From Parelaphostrongylus tenuis (Eukaryota; Nematoda; Chromadorea; Rhabditida; Metastrongylidae), in assembly GCA_019055375.1 (NCBI GenBank), contig JAHQIW010006249.1, forward strand, positions 21,115 to 85,114: a DNA stretch of 64,000 nt, written 5' to 3'. The notes beneath the pieces were generated by a model. The model was not told the DNA's origin and did no database searches. It saw nothing but the letters and a program-made list of their open reading frames with translations. The position numbers and the translations under genes are program-made. Shown piece after piece: positions 44,716 through 57,059 of this stretch (position 1 is the first letter of the stretch; every line of letters starts with the position of its first letter).

Positions 44716-45900
44716 GACTTCACAACACAGGGAGCAGAGCTATGGTAGAATATCCGTTAATGGAAGGTAACAGCCAAGGTAGATGATCAAAGCAACAAAT
44801 AGTACAATTTTTGGTGCACAAAAAATCTCCTGGTGATTACTCTCTGTAGAGTATTAAGGTCGGTTTACCAAACAGAATTCGGTTACTTTTCGGTTATAAG
44901 GGAGCAAATAAGTATTCGTCCTCATTCGCTGTAGAAGAATTGTTCAAGGGAGTGTTAGTAATTCATCGAAAGCTTGAATCTCTGGCTAGTGGAGCATATG
45001 ACCGATTTTCGAAAAGACGGTTTTACAACGCTGTAAAGTTCAAAATAAATTCACGTTTAACACGCGCATATTTTTCGTCGGGCACACCTCAATCTTGAGA
45101 CTCTTAGTTGTGAGTTGATAGCGTAAGATTTAACGATTCCAGCCCTGTGCTTATTTTCAGGAAAGACCGTTTCTCTGCAGCCCATTAGGGAAAATAAGAT
45201 CAAAATCACTTACGCGACAAGGAGGCTTTGGCTATCCTACTGGGTGGAAAGGCGAGGCGCAGGGAGGATGTGACCGCTTCAATCCGCCGATCTATAGATT
45301 TGCTCTTCCGTGCGCCATAGGAAAGTACGATTTTTGTTATTCAGTGATCACTTCTTTTTCGAAATTCCAGGTCAAACGTCTGACTCTGGTATTAGAAGTT
45401 TTCGCTACACCTGCATGTCGTGTTCCCAGCTAAGAAATAGTTGGATTGCGGGCAGAAGTGAAACGAAATTTATATTAAACTCCCAGCATTAAAAACTGGT
45501 CTTTTTGAAAAGCGGTCATGTATGACCCTAGCCAGAGATTTAGGTTTTCGAGTGGTTGGCAACACTTCTATAAAGAGTTCTTTTACAGAGAATGAGGCCA
45601 AATGTTCATTTCTTTCCTCATAACTGAGAAGTACCCCACGTGCTCTTCGATTCGCCTCTGCTAACATTAGCAAGAGTTTAGGAATAATTAAGAGAGCAGG
45701 ATTAAGTGAAAGAATCACTTAGTGTTGCGTTCTTATAGAGTGAATGATTGTCGACTGGCTTACGGCTGTTACGCCACCATAACGTCATACCTTCCAATCG
45801 ACTTTTGAGACCTCGCGTAGAAATTCAACATAATTCGATACAATGTTTCAAGTCTCTCAGGGGGGTCACTTTTCTCCATTTCTGGAAATTTCTAGGCTTT
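44716..45900. repeat. Outer D2 sequence, no gene
   Basis: Matches 19,760-20,880 (right arm of D1), with the reverse complement in 13,200-14,100 and 58,800-59,560. No coding sequence or RNA gene is supported. Confidence 0.7.
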
Positions 45901-45988
45901 TTGAATGAATTGTGAAGAAAGTCGTGGAACAATAGAAGTTTAGTAACAACTACAGAATCACCGGTCTTGGCAACTCCCTGTCAGTCGA

Positions 45989-46061
45989 GGTCCTGTGTTG
46001 TACTGGTTATCAAGTCTGATTCACACGCAGAAGGTCGCCGGTTCTATCCCAGCCATTGCCT
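45989..46061 (+). pseudogene. tRNA-Val (CAC) pseudogene
   Basis: GGTCCTGTGTTGTACTGG, loop TTCACAC with a stem mismatch (TCTGA), box B changed (GTTCTATCC), acceptor 3' strand CATTGCC. Confidence 0.8.
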
Positions 46062-46235
46062 ACTTTTGGTCTCCTCATTGAACAACTGCCATGAAAAATG
46101 CAAAGAATCGGAACATTCTCACATTCTGGGTCACATTTTGATATTTGCCCTGGAGAATTTGAAGTAAAACTGTGAAACGGTGCTAGTATAGCAGAAACTC
46201 AAGAGAAAGTTTTTAGGCGAAACACTGATTATGGC

Positions 46236-46299
46236 GGTTTGTGGTGTAGTGGTTACAAATCAGCTTATAGAACGTCGCCGAATCGATCTGCCAGGAGCT
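46236..46299 (+). pseudogene. Decayed tRNA-Val, second monomer
   Basis: Same form as 21,246-21,310, ending CAGGAGCT. Confidence 0.7.
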
Positions 46300-46482
46300 G
46301 GATCTGCTCGTTCATCAAATAAGGCCTTAAAAACTTTCTTAGCAAAATTAGAACGTTCTTACAATACAGGTTAGCAGGTTAGATTCCGACGATCGCACAA
46401 AAGAGTTTGGTGGGAAACGGCGGAGCGATGGAAGTACGGTAGCGATTCAAAGTCACCACTTCATGTAATCCGTCGTACGTTG

Positions 46483-46556
46483 GGACCCTTGGTGAAGTGA
46501 TCATCACGTCTGCTTTACACAGAGAGGGTCGTTAGTTCGATCCAAGAGGCGAACCT
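46483..46556 (+). pseudogene. Decayed tRNA-Val, third monomer
   Basis: GGACCCTTGGTGAAGTG, TCTGCTTTACACAGAGA loop region (TAC), broken T arm. Confidence 0.7.
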
Positions 46557-47392
46557 GGTTATGCAGTGCTCAATAAGAAATAATATGGGGAATAGTAATA
46601 TAAAAGAATAATATGCCTCTATTCGAAAATTTAGAAAGTTTGCTACAATTCGATTACCCCAGGCATTTACGAACTCTTTGGGAAAAAGGCTATCTTCGCT
46701 TTTCCACGAACTTTCGGAGACCATTAGATAGCCTAATTTTCGGCGAATCCAAAACTGTGCTTGTTTTCTAGAAGGGCGCGCTGTAGCAGCGAAAATAAAA
46801 TCAAGTCTCATCTTGGTGCGCATAGTCACGAATATCCCCGCTATTCAGTTAGAAATTCTATCTCCACTTCGCCAAGTTTCTAGGTTTTTTTTTATTTTTT
46901 AGTCTCCGCTATACTTCTACCCTTCCATGATTTTCCTTCATTTCTAATAAAAAAATACCGTAACTTTCTACGAAACAGAGAAAAATTATGAAATAAGTTA
47001 CGAAGACCGCGCCTTCCTGGGACGGTTTTGAGATCTCCGTGGGCAGTGCACTCGAGAAATGTGCGATAATGCTCGCCGAGGGTGAAATTCAAAATCGCCG
47101 AAGTTTGGGCTATTGATTGATTCCCAAATGATTAAGAGAAAAGCTGTGTCCAGCGCAAACCGCTCCGAGTGTGAAACTCAACCTCCTACAACGCATTAGA
47201 GCATTAGAATGGCAATTTCGGAACAAAAGCGTAGTGTTCGAATCGCTGAGATTTGGGCTTTCGAATGACCACTAAAATCTTGCAAAAAATGCCTGAAAGA
47301 TCTGTTCTCGAAAGATGGAAAATTGTCTCGAGGTAACAGGAAAACACCAAGTTATCACGGCAGTTTGTTCGATGATTACTGCCACACCATAG

Positions 47393-47465
47393 CCTCTTAC
47401 CGGAATGGAACCGACGATCTTCAGCATGTCAAACAGAAGATAATAACCATTACATCACGGTATCG
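47393..47465 (-). pseudogene. tRNA-like monomer with TTTGACA loop remnant
   Basis: Same family as 6,578-6,650; follows the intact tRNA-Val at 47,605. Confidence 0.6.
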
Positions 47466-47604
47466 CCATAATCGGTGTTTCGTCAAAATCAGTCATTCTA
47501 GTGTTCCTGATTTACTGCCATCGTTCCACAATATCGCTTCGAAGTCTCCGCCGTTGATGTCGAAATGTGACTTGTAGCGTGTAGAAAATGAAGAAAGCAA
47601 AACA

Positions 47605-47677
47605 AGGTCCTGGCCGGGATCGAACCGGCGACCTTCTGCGTGTGAAGCAGACGTGATAACCACTACACCACAGGACC
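47605..47677 (-). tRNA. tRNA-Val (CAC)
   Basis: Perfect cloverleaf (GGTCCTG/CAGGACC, TTCACAC, GCCGG/CCGGC) with TGTTTTGC downstream on the minus strand. Likely functional. Confidence 0.94.
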
Positions 47678-48774
47678 CCGCGGCAGGATCTCGGCAGCAC
47701 CGGTGATTCCTTTATTGCCACTATATTTCCATTATTTGACGACCTTTTCTGCATTCCTAAAGTAAAACATTCAGAAATTTCTACAAACGGAGAAAAATTC
47801 CCAAATAAAAAACGAAACTCTCGTCCTTTCGAGGCAGCTTTAAAGTCGCGGCGTGCAACACCATTATCAGACGAGCGATAATAGGCACCGCACATGAAAG
47901 GTAATTTTATTTTGACTGCTACAGCTTTCTGAAATTTCGAATAAAAGTTTCAACGAAAAGTAACGCAATAAAAGTTTAGCAGCAACTGGAAAATCACCGA
48001 TGCCACACGAAATTGCCCGTTGTCCGAACTTGAGCGAGAATTTATTGGCCCATAGTGATGCTGATTCCAGAAAAAAATTCATCTCTACGAAATCATGGAT
48101 ATTTACAGAGTAGACGTATTCTTAGCATAAAGAATGCCAAGGTGTCCCAAAAATTATCATTTACAATCCTTAGCTACAACCCTGGAAGAAGAGCATGCCT
48201 TCCACCCTCAGTCTATATTTGTATTGCCTGTCTCATAAGAATGTACCTCAAGGACTAATATTCTACTATGAGCAATCGAATGTCCAACACTGCTGATCTA
48301 GCAATTTATCACACTTGACAGCCCGTGTAAATTGCACGTTGCCGCCTTCTCTACGTAAGGGGATGCAGACCCCCAAGAGGATTGGCTACGACGAAAAGTA
48401 CTGCCCAACTGAAGAGGCTGTCAAGGCCAAAACACGTGTATTGGGCTCTATAAATGTCCATAAAAGGCCACACGACATGTTGGCTCAAAAAATAATTATC
48501 ATTCCACAATATAGAACATCTAAGAGGAACTTATGCGAAGAAGATTTCGGCATGTATCCAAAGTAGGCCTCAATAGCTTTCGCATTTATCAATTTGAGGA
48601 CTAATTGCCATAGAAGAGATGCTTTTTCTAACCCAGGCCCATCATTTCTTTTCTTCAGCATATTTGTTCAGCAATCAGCAGTTAGTACAATCAGCATAGC
48701 TCAGCAGCGAATTATTAGATCGTTCCATAAGTGCTGGCATCAGAGCACTGAACACCAGATCTATCAAGAAGTAC

Positions 48775-49220
48775 TTAAAATTGCATGGTTTTGGTATCGT
48801 TCAACTGCGCATTTTCTTGCAAACATTTTCGTACAAAAATTCCATATGGATGATTTAAAATGGAGCTGTCTTGAGAACGAATTAGCCTGATACTGACGCG
48901 TAAGGGGAAAATGCTAGTGAAACATCACTGGTGCGTCCCGAGGACGGCCCGAGCTCCACTGATCCTCCAGAATGTCCTCTCCAGCTTTGAATTTCGTTAA
49001 TAACTTCCTAGCCGCCATTTCTGCAACCCTATCATCGCCCCAAGCTCCATAAATCTTTTGCCTCGTCACTAGCATTTTCCTCTACACGCCATTCGTGCAT
49101 GAGTAGCAAGCAAATTTATTTCCAAGACAGCTCCATCTTGGAGCAACTATAGACAAGTTGCTTACCAAAATGTTGGCTAGAAATGGACAGTAGAACGATA
49201 GCAAAACATGCAATTTTAAC
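48775..49220 (-). pseudogene. Mariner transposase N-terminal remnant inside an inverted repeat (A4)
   Basis: Arms about 48,775-48,890 and 49,105-49,215. The helix-turn-helix segment between them corresponds to A2 but is frameshifted. Confidence 0.62.
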
Positions 49221-50429
49221 TACACTTGGTTTAAAACAGGTGGTGTTTACTGTTTTAGTGCCAAAACTTATGGTACAACCTAATATCTTTATTTCGGTCA
49301 ACAATTTATCCTTGTTGCATAGAATTTGTACTTCTGACAATCTACAGTAATTACACTTCTGGTGGTCACTGGATAGGCTATGATTATAGTAGACGGTTTA
49401 GTTTCCGGAAATGCCTTCTCAGGGCACAGTACCAACGAAGTGTAGGTACGCCTCAACTTCTAGTCACTTAGGCCCACGGTTTGAAGTTCAGAGCGGGTTT
49501 TGTTCACAGTTGTATAGCAAGGTTCTTGTAATGGGAGCACTTCTTCGTCATGAAAGAATAACATATCAAGCAGATTTTAATGGGTATTTTCAGTAAGAAA
49601 AGCGCTTCTGAATCTTAACAGACTATATTAATTCGTAGGAAAACGTCATCCTCAAGGGTTGAATATATTTCCGGCTTTACACATTCTTGCCGCCTATTTG
49701 ATGAAAGCAAAGCGTTTTCTCTCATTCATCATTCTTCCGAACGCTAGACATATTTGCTTCTAATCAACTCCCAAACATCGAGCATGTATAGTTCGGAAAA
49801 GTTGATTTGTTTCCTTAGTCTGAGCACTTCGTCGCCTTGAACATATTTAGTCAAGATCAAAGAGTATGGTAAGATTATGGGTTACGGCATCTTTGACACT
49901 CACCGATTATCTTTTCAGCAACGTTCTCTTGATGAGATTGAGCACAACACAGTGCAATTTTAGACGGAGTTGTGAGCGTCTTGCTCTCTTTAGAACCTGG
50001 GAAGGTCAAAATAAATCACACTCTACTCAGTCAACCACTTTCCGAAGATGCGTCTTGGAAAACTGTGAACGTCGAGTAATCGAATAGTGAAAAATGTGGA
50101 TTACGTCTTCTGAGAAAGTGCACAGTCTAATATCATATTTTTGTGACGTTCGAAGCCTTTAATTCAAAATTTTACTCAGGCATACTTCTACACACAAATT
50201 ATTCGATTAGCAGCTCTGCAATAGTCTGCAGAAAATAGATCCGAGAATTTGTTTCCACCTGCGTACATCAATGTTGGATGTAACACTAGAGTAAAATCGG
50301 TCACAAGTATTGGCTTGGAAAGAAAGTTTTGGGGTACTTGTATAAAGTTGAACATTTATGCATGAATTTCCAACAAGAACGATAAAAACTATTCAATTCC
50401 TGAAACCTGACTATTCATTAACCTCGGCA

Positions 50430-50690
50430 TGCTTCAATAATTCCTAATTTTCTTCTTAAGTCAGACTCGAGATGTTATAGTATCTTTTATTCAACAGCTA
50501 AAGTTTCGGCAGTTCGCGTTCTTCAGAGCCTGGAAAAGTCAAGTTATGTACAACCCAATCAGTCAAGCACCTCCTTTACTCCTTTAGAAAAAATTACCAG
50601 ATCTAGATTTCGATCGCATCAAGCACAAGATCAACTCTCAACATACTCACCGCTTTTTATATGTGTTCCAATGAATGAATCTTTTTGGAG
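50430..50690 (-). mobile_element. Penelope-like fragment with intron (A4)
   Basis: Intron 50,530-50,650 (121 nt), donor GTGAGTATG, acceptor TTTTCCAG. Hammerhead-like core changed as in A2. Confidence 0.6.
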
Positions 50691-50754
50691 ATTACCGTAA
50701 GGATATATATAGGTCTCTAATACGTCCAACCTATCAAACAATTATTCTCTAGAA

Positions 50755-51085
50755 TAATGACCATCTTTTTTCAGGACCTTCTGCCATCGGTCCGCCAAGT
50801 TTTGAATCTGGTCGATGTACCATTCCTTCGAGTTCAAATCAAAGAACTCTGACATGCTTCTTCAATTCATTGAATGATTCAGATCGGCGATCCTTCAAAG
50901 GTGTTACGTTCGGATCGGAAAAGGCTATACTGCGACAAAACCTCGACTCTGCCCAGTTCATTAAACTTTGGTCTTTTTAGCACTGTGTTCTCTGGCATTG
51001 TCTTGCTGCATCAAAACGCGCTTCAGGTTGAACAAGGCCAAGTACTTTTCCTTTGGCTTGTCGTAGAGTGGACATGGCGGAAGCT
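50755..51085 (-). pseudogene. Mariner transposase C-terminal fragment (A4)
   Basis: MQQDNAREHSAKK is visible, then a frameshift. About 40 bp near 50,928 are missing compared with A2. Confidence 0.72.
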
Positions 51086-52102
51086 TCTGACAAAGGGAAG
51101 ATAAAGACGAGTAATATCTAGACCTTCAAAAAGAAAACGCTACGTACGAAACTGTACTATTCCCATAATATGCATGGGCGTTATCTCATGCTTATTGAAA
51201 TGCTCCAGAACTTTCATTCCAATATAGGCTCTTCGTAGCAGTAGGGTGACTCTTTGTACGTGAGCATTACGTCCCCATGAACGAACCCCTTCTAGTCTTT
51301 CCTCAAAGGATAGAGTTCCAAGCGACTGCCTTGAGCACTCACCAATTATCTCTCATCTGCCAAACTACATTCTCCATCGCTTGGCTCACTATGGAAGAAC
51401 GAGGTTCTGAGATGAGTTCAATGCATTATGCAGAAGAGAACTTGCTCACATAGTTGTGGAGTTGATATCCATCAGAAGAGGGAAACAGATTTAGTCTTTC
51501 ATGTACTGACTCGTGGCCGCAACGAACTACAAATGTTCGCATTTTGAGTTACTTGGAGAGCAGAAGCTAAACGAGGTACAAAAAATTACCCAAGAGCATG
51601 ATGAACTAAAAAGAAATAAATGGACCATTTGCAATTACTGCGCATAAAAGGCAGCAAACGTTACAGTACAAAAAAGTTGACAGTAAAGCTTAAATGGATA
51701 TATAAGAATTTAATAGCTCATCAAACAAGATAGCAAAGTCTCTCATACAACACTCAAGAAAAACTACCCAATTGTATTTATTTGCTTAGTTGATCCGTCT
51801 TAACAGTGTTTTTTTTTTTGCTGTGCGGATCCCAGCACCCTTAACACTGAATTCGTTGTTTCGTCTTTCTTGAACGCCGTAGAATTTAGGTTGAGCGAGT
51901 CTCCTTGCAATCTCGAGGAAAGCGTGGGTGCACCGTTCCATAAGGCGTTGTTGCTGACTACCGGAGGAGTTGGTGGGAGGGGGGTGGAGCTCAGTTCCAT
52001 GCGCACCAAACGAGCATCGCAACCACTCGGCCACGGCGTCCATAACTGTATTAGTGGTCGGAAATTCGACATAATTTGATAGATTATTCTAAATCTTTCA
52101 TG

Positions 52103-52184
52103 AGGTCTGATATGGCACCTCTATTGCTAGACGTAGGCGAAGGCCGAAACGTACGTCTAGCACTAGAGGTACCATAGCAGACCT
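52103..52184. repeat. Long-arm hairpin, copy A4 (best copy)
   Basis: Arms 52,103-52,135 and 52,152-52,184 pair at 30 of 33 positions around a 16-nt loop (GGCGAAGGCCGAAACG). Confidence 0.85.
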
Positions 52185-52611
52185 AAAGTTAGGCTCAAAA
52201 CATTCTATCACACTATATTGAATTGTTAAGCGAGGTCTCCAAAAGGTCGATTGGAATTTACTTACCAAAATCTGTAGGGAGCTATATTTCAAGAGCCATC
52301 AAACGCATTGTGGGGTATATTTCAACAGATAAACTACTGGCTTATAATTTTTGTTGGCATTGTTCCCACTACGAATGGCCTCATTGAATGCTCTTTAGCG
52401 GTATTCTCATTTTTAGTGGTTACAAAACCGCCTTTAGTAGCGATAAGTGTGAACATCATAGTGAAACTACAACATTGCGATGACAACGAGCCCTAACTGC
52501 TGCTTTGAAGCTCAACGAGACGCCGCCTCACATATTAAGGCCATACTTTAAACGGTCGACTTCAGCTGACCCTAAGTGGGCGTGTTCGCCAACGTTGAAC
52601 CCTCATTGCTC

Positions 52612-52725
52612 CGATTAGTCACCGACTATACTACTACTTTTCGCTGCAAGACCGGACGCGAATCAGTCCAAAACTTAGCTGCTCATCTTGCAACGGAAAG
52701 TAGTACTCTAGTCGGTGAGCAATCG
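52612..52725. repeat. Palindrome with 40-bp arms, copy A4
   Basis: Arms 52,612-52,651 and 52,686-52,725 with mismatches similar to A1. Confidence 0.65.
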
Positions 52726-52962
52726 GGCACAGGAGGTGGAGTCGTTCCCACGCTGGTACAGATGCGTATTTTGGGTTAGCACGAGTCAACTGGTTAAGAG
52801 CTGAAGAAGGCTATACTAAAACTTTTATTAGAAAATTGGTAAGTTTTCACACTTGAACTTGAAGCTTGAATTATTCACCATAGACTTCAAACCATAATCG
52901 CCGAGCTGTGGGTCGAGCGGTTGTTCAAAAAACATACCTCCTGACGAACCGCTGCCCGCTGA

Positions 52963-53035
52963 GGTCCTGTGGTGTAGTGGTTATCACGTCTGCTTTACAC
53001 GCAGAAGGTCGCCGGTTCGATCCCGGCCAGGGCCT
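52963..53035 (+). tRNA. tRNA-Val (TAC)
   Basis: Acceptor GGTCCTG with CAGGGCC (one G-U), loop TTTACAC, perfect D, anticodon and T stems, TCTTTTGG terminator. Likely functional. Confidence 0.92.
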
Positions 53036-53209
53036 TCTTTTGGTCTCTTCATTGTACAACTGCCATGAAAAATGCCAAGAGTCACAACATTTTCACATTG
53101 TTAGTCACATTTTGATATTTGCTTCGGAGACTTCGAAGCAAAACTGTGAAATGGTGCTAGTATAGCAGAAACTCAAGAAAAATGTTTTTGGCGAAACACT
53201 AGCCATGGC

Positions 53210-53275
53210 GGTTTTGTGGTGTAGTGGTCACAAATCTGCTTAAGAAGGTCGCTGATTCGATCTCGGCCAGGAACT
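53210..53275 (+). pseudogene. Decayed tRNA-Val, second monomer
   Basis: GGTTTTGTGGTGTAGTGG; anticodon arm shortened; T arm GATTCGATCTCGG; ends CAGGAACT. Confidence 0.7.
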
Positions 53276-53450
53276 AGTTCTGCCTTGTTTATTGAATAAA
53301 AGGCCTTAAAACTTTCGTAGCAAGAATACAACGTCCTTACATTACAGGTTAGATTCCGACGATCGCACCAGAAACTTTAGAAAGAAACGGCAGAGCGATG
53401 GAAGTACGGTAGCGATTCAAGATCACCACTTCATGGGTTCGCCGTACGTT

Positions 53451-53524
53451 GGAGCCCTTGGTGAAGTGATTATCACGTCTACTTTACACGGAGAGGGTCA
53501 TTGGTTCGGTCAGGAGGCAAACCT
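53451..53524 (+). pseudogene. Decayed tRNA-Val, third monomer
   Basis: GGAGCCCTTGGTGAAGTG, loop ACTTTACACGG (TAC), broken T arm. Confidence 0.7.
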
Positions 53525-54395
53525 GATTTTGCAGTAATCATTAAGGAATAATATAAGGCAACCTCTATTCGAAAATTTAGAAAGTTTGCTACAATTCGAT
53601 TATCGCAATGCGTTTTCGAACTCTTTGGTAAAAAGGCTATCTTCGCTTTTTCCATGAACTTTCAGAGATCATTAGATAGCTTGATTTTCGGCGAATCCTA
53701 CACTGTGCTTGTTTTCTAAAAGGGCCTTCTTGGCGCCAAATTTAAGTTTCACTTTTGTGCGCATAGTCGCGCGTATCCACGCTATAAAATTGAAAATTGT
53801 TTCTCCATTTCGTAAAGCTCTCTAATTTTTTATTTATTTCTTGATGGCGGCTATACTTCTACTCTGCCATGATTTTCCTTCAACTCTTATACAAAAATCT
53901 CGCAACTTTTTGCAAAACAGAGAGAAATTTTGAAATAAATTTCGAAGACCGGTCCTTTCCGGAGCGGCTTTGAGATCTTCGAGCGCAGTGCGTTCGAGAA
54001 ATGCGCGATAATGCTCGCCAAAGGTGAAAGATAATTTTCGTTTGGCTACTACAGCGCAATAGCAGGCCTTTCCGAGAATCAAGCACACTTTCAAGATCGC
54101 CGAAGTTCGGGCTACTGATTGATTCCTAAATGTTCAAGAGAAAAGCGTGTCCAGCGAAAAACGCTCCGAGTGTCAAACTCAACCTCATTTTTACTGCTAC
54201 AACGCACTAAAAGTGCAATTTCGGGACAAAAGCGCAGTGTTCGAATCAATGAGATTTGTGCTGTCCAATCACCTCTAAAATCCTGCAAAAAAAGGGGAAA
54301 AGACCCTGTTCTTGTAAGATGGATAATTGTCTTGAGATAACGGGAAAGCACCAAGTCATCACGACAACTTGTTCAATGAATACTGCCAAACCTTG

Positions 54396-54468
54396 GCCTC
54401 TTACCGGAGTGGAATCGACGATCTTTAGCATGTCAAACAGAAAGTAATAACCATCACATCATGGAATC
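54396..54468 (-). pseudogene. tRNA-like monomer with TTTGACA loop remnant
   Basis: Same family as 6,578-6,650; box B further decayed (GTCGATTCCAC). Confidence 0.55.
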
Positions 54469-54647
54469 GCCATAATCGGTGTTTCGTCAAACTCAGTCAT
54501 TCTTGTGATCCTGATTTACTCCATCGTTCCCCAATATCGCTTCAAAGTCTCCGCTGTTGATGTCGAAATCTGACTTGTAACATGTAGACGCTCTTATTTT
54601 GGTATAAAAAGTTTCATGGAGATTTGTTCAATGAAGAGAGCAAAACA

Positions 54648-54720
54648 AGGTTCTGGCCTGGATCGAACCGGCGACCTTCTGCGTGTGAAGCAGACGTGAT
54701 AACCACTACACCACAGGACC
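54648..54720 (-). tRNA. tRNA-Val (CAC), slightly damaged
   Basis: Loop TTCACAC and anticodon stem are perfect. Acceptor 3' strand CAGAACC gives one mismatch and the T stem has one (GCCGG against CAGGC). TGTTTTGC terminator present. Confidence 0.75.
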
Positions 54721-55061
54721 TCCACATTAATGTGTCGGCAGCACCGGTGATTCCTTAGTTGCCACTATACTTCCATTATTTGACAATCTTTTCTGCATTT
54801 TCAAAATATATTTAGAAATTTCTACAAGCGGAGAAAAAATTCCCAAATAAATAACGAAACCCTCGTCCTTTCGAGGCAGCCTTGGTCGCCGCGCGCGGCA
54901 CGATTATTAGACACGCGGTAATAGGCGCCGAACATGAAAGGTTTTTTTTTGACTGCTACAGCTTTCTAGAATTTCGAATGAAAGGTTTAAAGAAAAGCAT
55001 AGCGATGAAAGTTTAGCAGCAACCGGAAAATCACCGATGTTAGCGAAACAATGTCCGTCGG

Positions 55062-55134
55062 AGTCCTGTGGTGCAGTGGTTATCACGTCTGTTTTACACG
55101 CCCAAGACCGCCTGTTCGATCCCGGCCAGGACCT
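55062..55134 (+). pseudogene. tRNA-Val (TAC) pseudogene
   Basis: First base A instead of G; anticodon stem broken (TCTGT with GCCCA); loop TTTACAC retained; T stem mismatched. Confidence 0.8.
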
Positions 55135-55296
55135 AGTTTTGCTCTTTCACTGAACAAACTACTATGAAAGTCTTCACAGTGAAGATTTTAACACGCAGAT
55201 CGGATTTCGACTTTTGCCTCAAGGATCGACCAAAACCGTAAAGCGGTCGATGTATAACGGCAACACAATCTGCTCTTGGCGAATCAATGCTCGTTA

Positions 55297-55369
55297 GGCT
55301 TTGGTGGTGTAGTGGTTGTGACGTCTGCTCCGCGCGCAGAAGATCTCTGGTTTGATCCGCCAAAGATCT
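55297..55369 (+). pseudogene. Decayed tRNA-Val-like monomer, loop TCCGCGC
   Basis: The anticodon stem TCTGC/GCAGA is intact but the loop has C33 and CGC at the anticodon position. T arm partly deleted. 235 bp after 55,062. Confidence 0.65.
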
Positions 55370-55650
55370 GATAGGCAGTGCTCTTTGGGTTGACTATCCT
55401 ACAACCTCTATTCGAAAGTTCAAGCCACGCATTATTTGTCTTACCGTTCTACTAGCTTAGGCTTCAATTTTTATCTTATACTGCCAAATGAACTCGCTAT
55501 AAAGCCTAAGTCAAGGAGTGCGCAACGTAATCTTCTGTTCGCTCTTCCAGCGCTCTACGAAGAACTTTTCGAAAAATCAGACATAGGTCCAGAATCGCCT
55601 AGATTCACGATGTCAGTTAGCTACTGAAACTTTCAATATACCTCATAGTC

Positions 55651-55951
55651 AATATTTGAGCCAACACGTCATGTGGTCTGTTAATAGGCATTTGTACAGC
55701 CCGATACACGTGTTTCGACCTTGAGCAGCCTCGTCAGTCGGGCAGAGCCCTTCGTCTTTGGCCAATTTTCTCGGGGTGCTCCAGTACCCCATTAAAGAGT
55801 AGGCGACGACGAACGATTTACACAACTGCCGTCAAGTGAGAAATCATTGGATTTGCAGTTCTGTACACTCGATTGTTCTTGGCTGTTACACATGTATCGG
55901 GCTGTACAAAGGCCCACTAACAGACCACATGACATGTTGGCTCAAATAGGT
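55651..55951. mobile_element. Terminal-inverted-repeat element, complete copy in B5
   Basis: Inverted ends of about 60 bp (55,651-55,713 and about 55,888-55,951), best read as ATATTTGAGCCAACACGTCA and its mirror. The interior contains GACGACGAACGATTTACAC, also seen in the half copies. Confidence 0.72.
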
Positions 55952-56899
55952 ATCTATGAGTTATATTGAAATTTGAGTGTGATCTGAAAAAAAACACTCG
56001 AAACGAGCGGTGTAATACTTCAAAATAACAACCAAGAGCAAGCAAGTGTTCAACACTGCCGATCTAGTGATTTTCACTTAATGGCAGTTGTGTAAATCGT
56101 TCGTCGTCGCCTACCCTGAGTCGGAGACTGTAACACCCCGAAAGGGCTGGCTAAAGACAAAGGGTTCTGCTCGACTGACAAGGCTGCTAAGGCAAAACAC
56201 GTGTATCGGGCTGCACAAGGGCCTATCAACAAACCGCATGACATGTTGACTGAAATAATAATTATGTAATATATTGAAATTTGAACATGGTCTCAAGAAA
56301 ACACTCGAAACAAAAGGTTTAATACTAAACTTTGTCAGAGGACCATTTAGAACCTAACTACTTCAGTCTTGTATGTTGCGAATCATACGAAATTTCATCG
56401 ACGGGCCCAATCACACACCCCAGTCGTACAAAAGCTTCGCGCCGAGTGTGAAACTCAACTCTATTTACGCTTCTACATGAGCTGAAAAACGCTCTTCAGG
56501 GAAAAAGAAAATCCTCGAAACCGCCAAGAGTTGCGCTATTGAATGAGTCTTGAAGAATAAACAAACAGCGAAGGAGGCCTGCAATAACTGATTTGTATTG
56601 AACATCATTACACATGATTTCTAATGTTTTTACTTCATTTTTCGCACTCGTATGATGTTTCCATCACACTTAAGAGAACTGAGTGGTGAACAAAAATTCT
56701 ACCTCAGGCGAGAGTTGAACCCACGCTTAACCCATACATACACCATGAAAACATTAGGAATCACGAGTATTACATACCAAAATGGCTATCAGCTCAACTG
56801 GGTTTATAATGCGATATTGCTTACCCGACAAACTTGTTATAGATTCGTGAGTGATAACAATAGTAGAGACATTGGAGAATGAGTGGTGGTGAAACGATG

Positions 56900-56970
56900 A
56901 ATTTGTGGTATAGTGGTAGCGCGCGCTTTGCTTCATGGGTGAAACGCGGGTTCGACTCTCGCCCGAGGTC
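56900..56970 (+). pseudogene. tRNA-like sequence, family E
   Basis: GTGGTATAGTGGTAG box A, GCGGGTTCGACTCTCGCCC T arm, CGAGGTC end. The anticodon arm cannot be folded convincingly. Confidence 0.5.
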
Positions 56971-57059
56971 GCGCTTTTGCGCACCACTCAGTCCTCCTAG
57001 GTATGTGTGAAACATCAATAACTATGTGAAAAATGCAATCAAAACACTAGAAATTTCTC

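Larger units (their letters stand above)
45900..48010. repeat. Block B, copy 4
   Basis: Plus-strand trimer (45,989, 46,236, 46,483) and minus-strand pair (47,605, 47,393). Like B2, it runs into an A block at the point where other copies have a plus-strand tRNA. Confidence 0.8.
48010..52900 (+). repeat. Segmental duplication block A, copy 4
   Basis: Same order as A1 and closest to A2 in most segments, for example the Penelope-like part. Unidentified stretches: 49,230-50,420 and 51,100-51,780. Confidence 0.9.
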
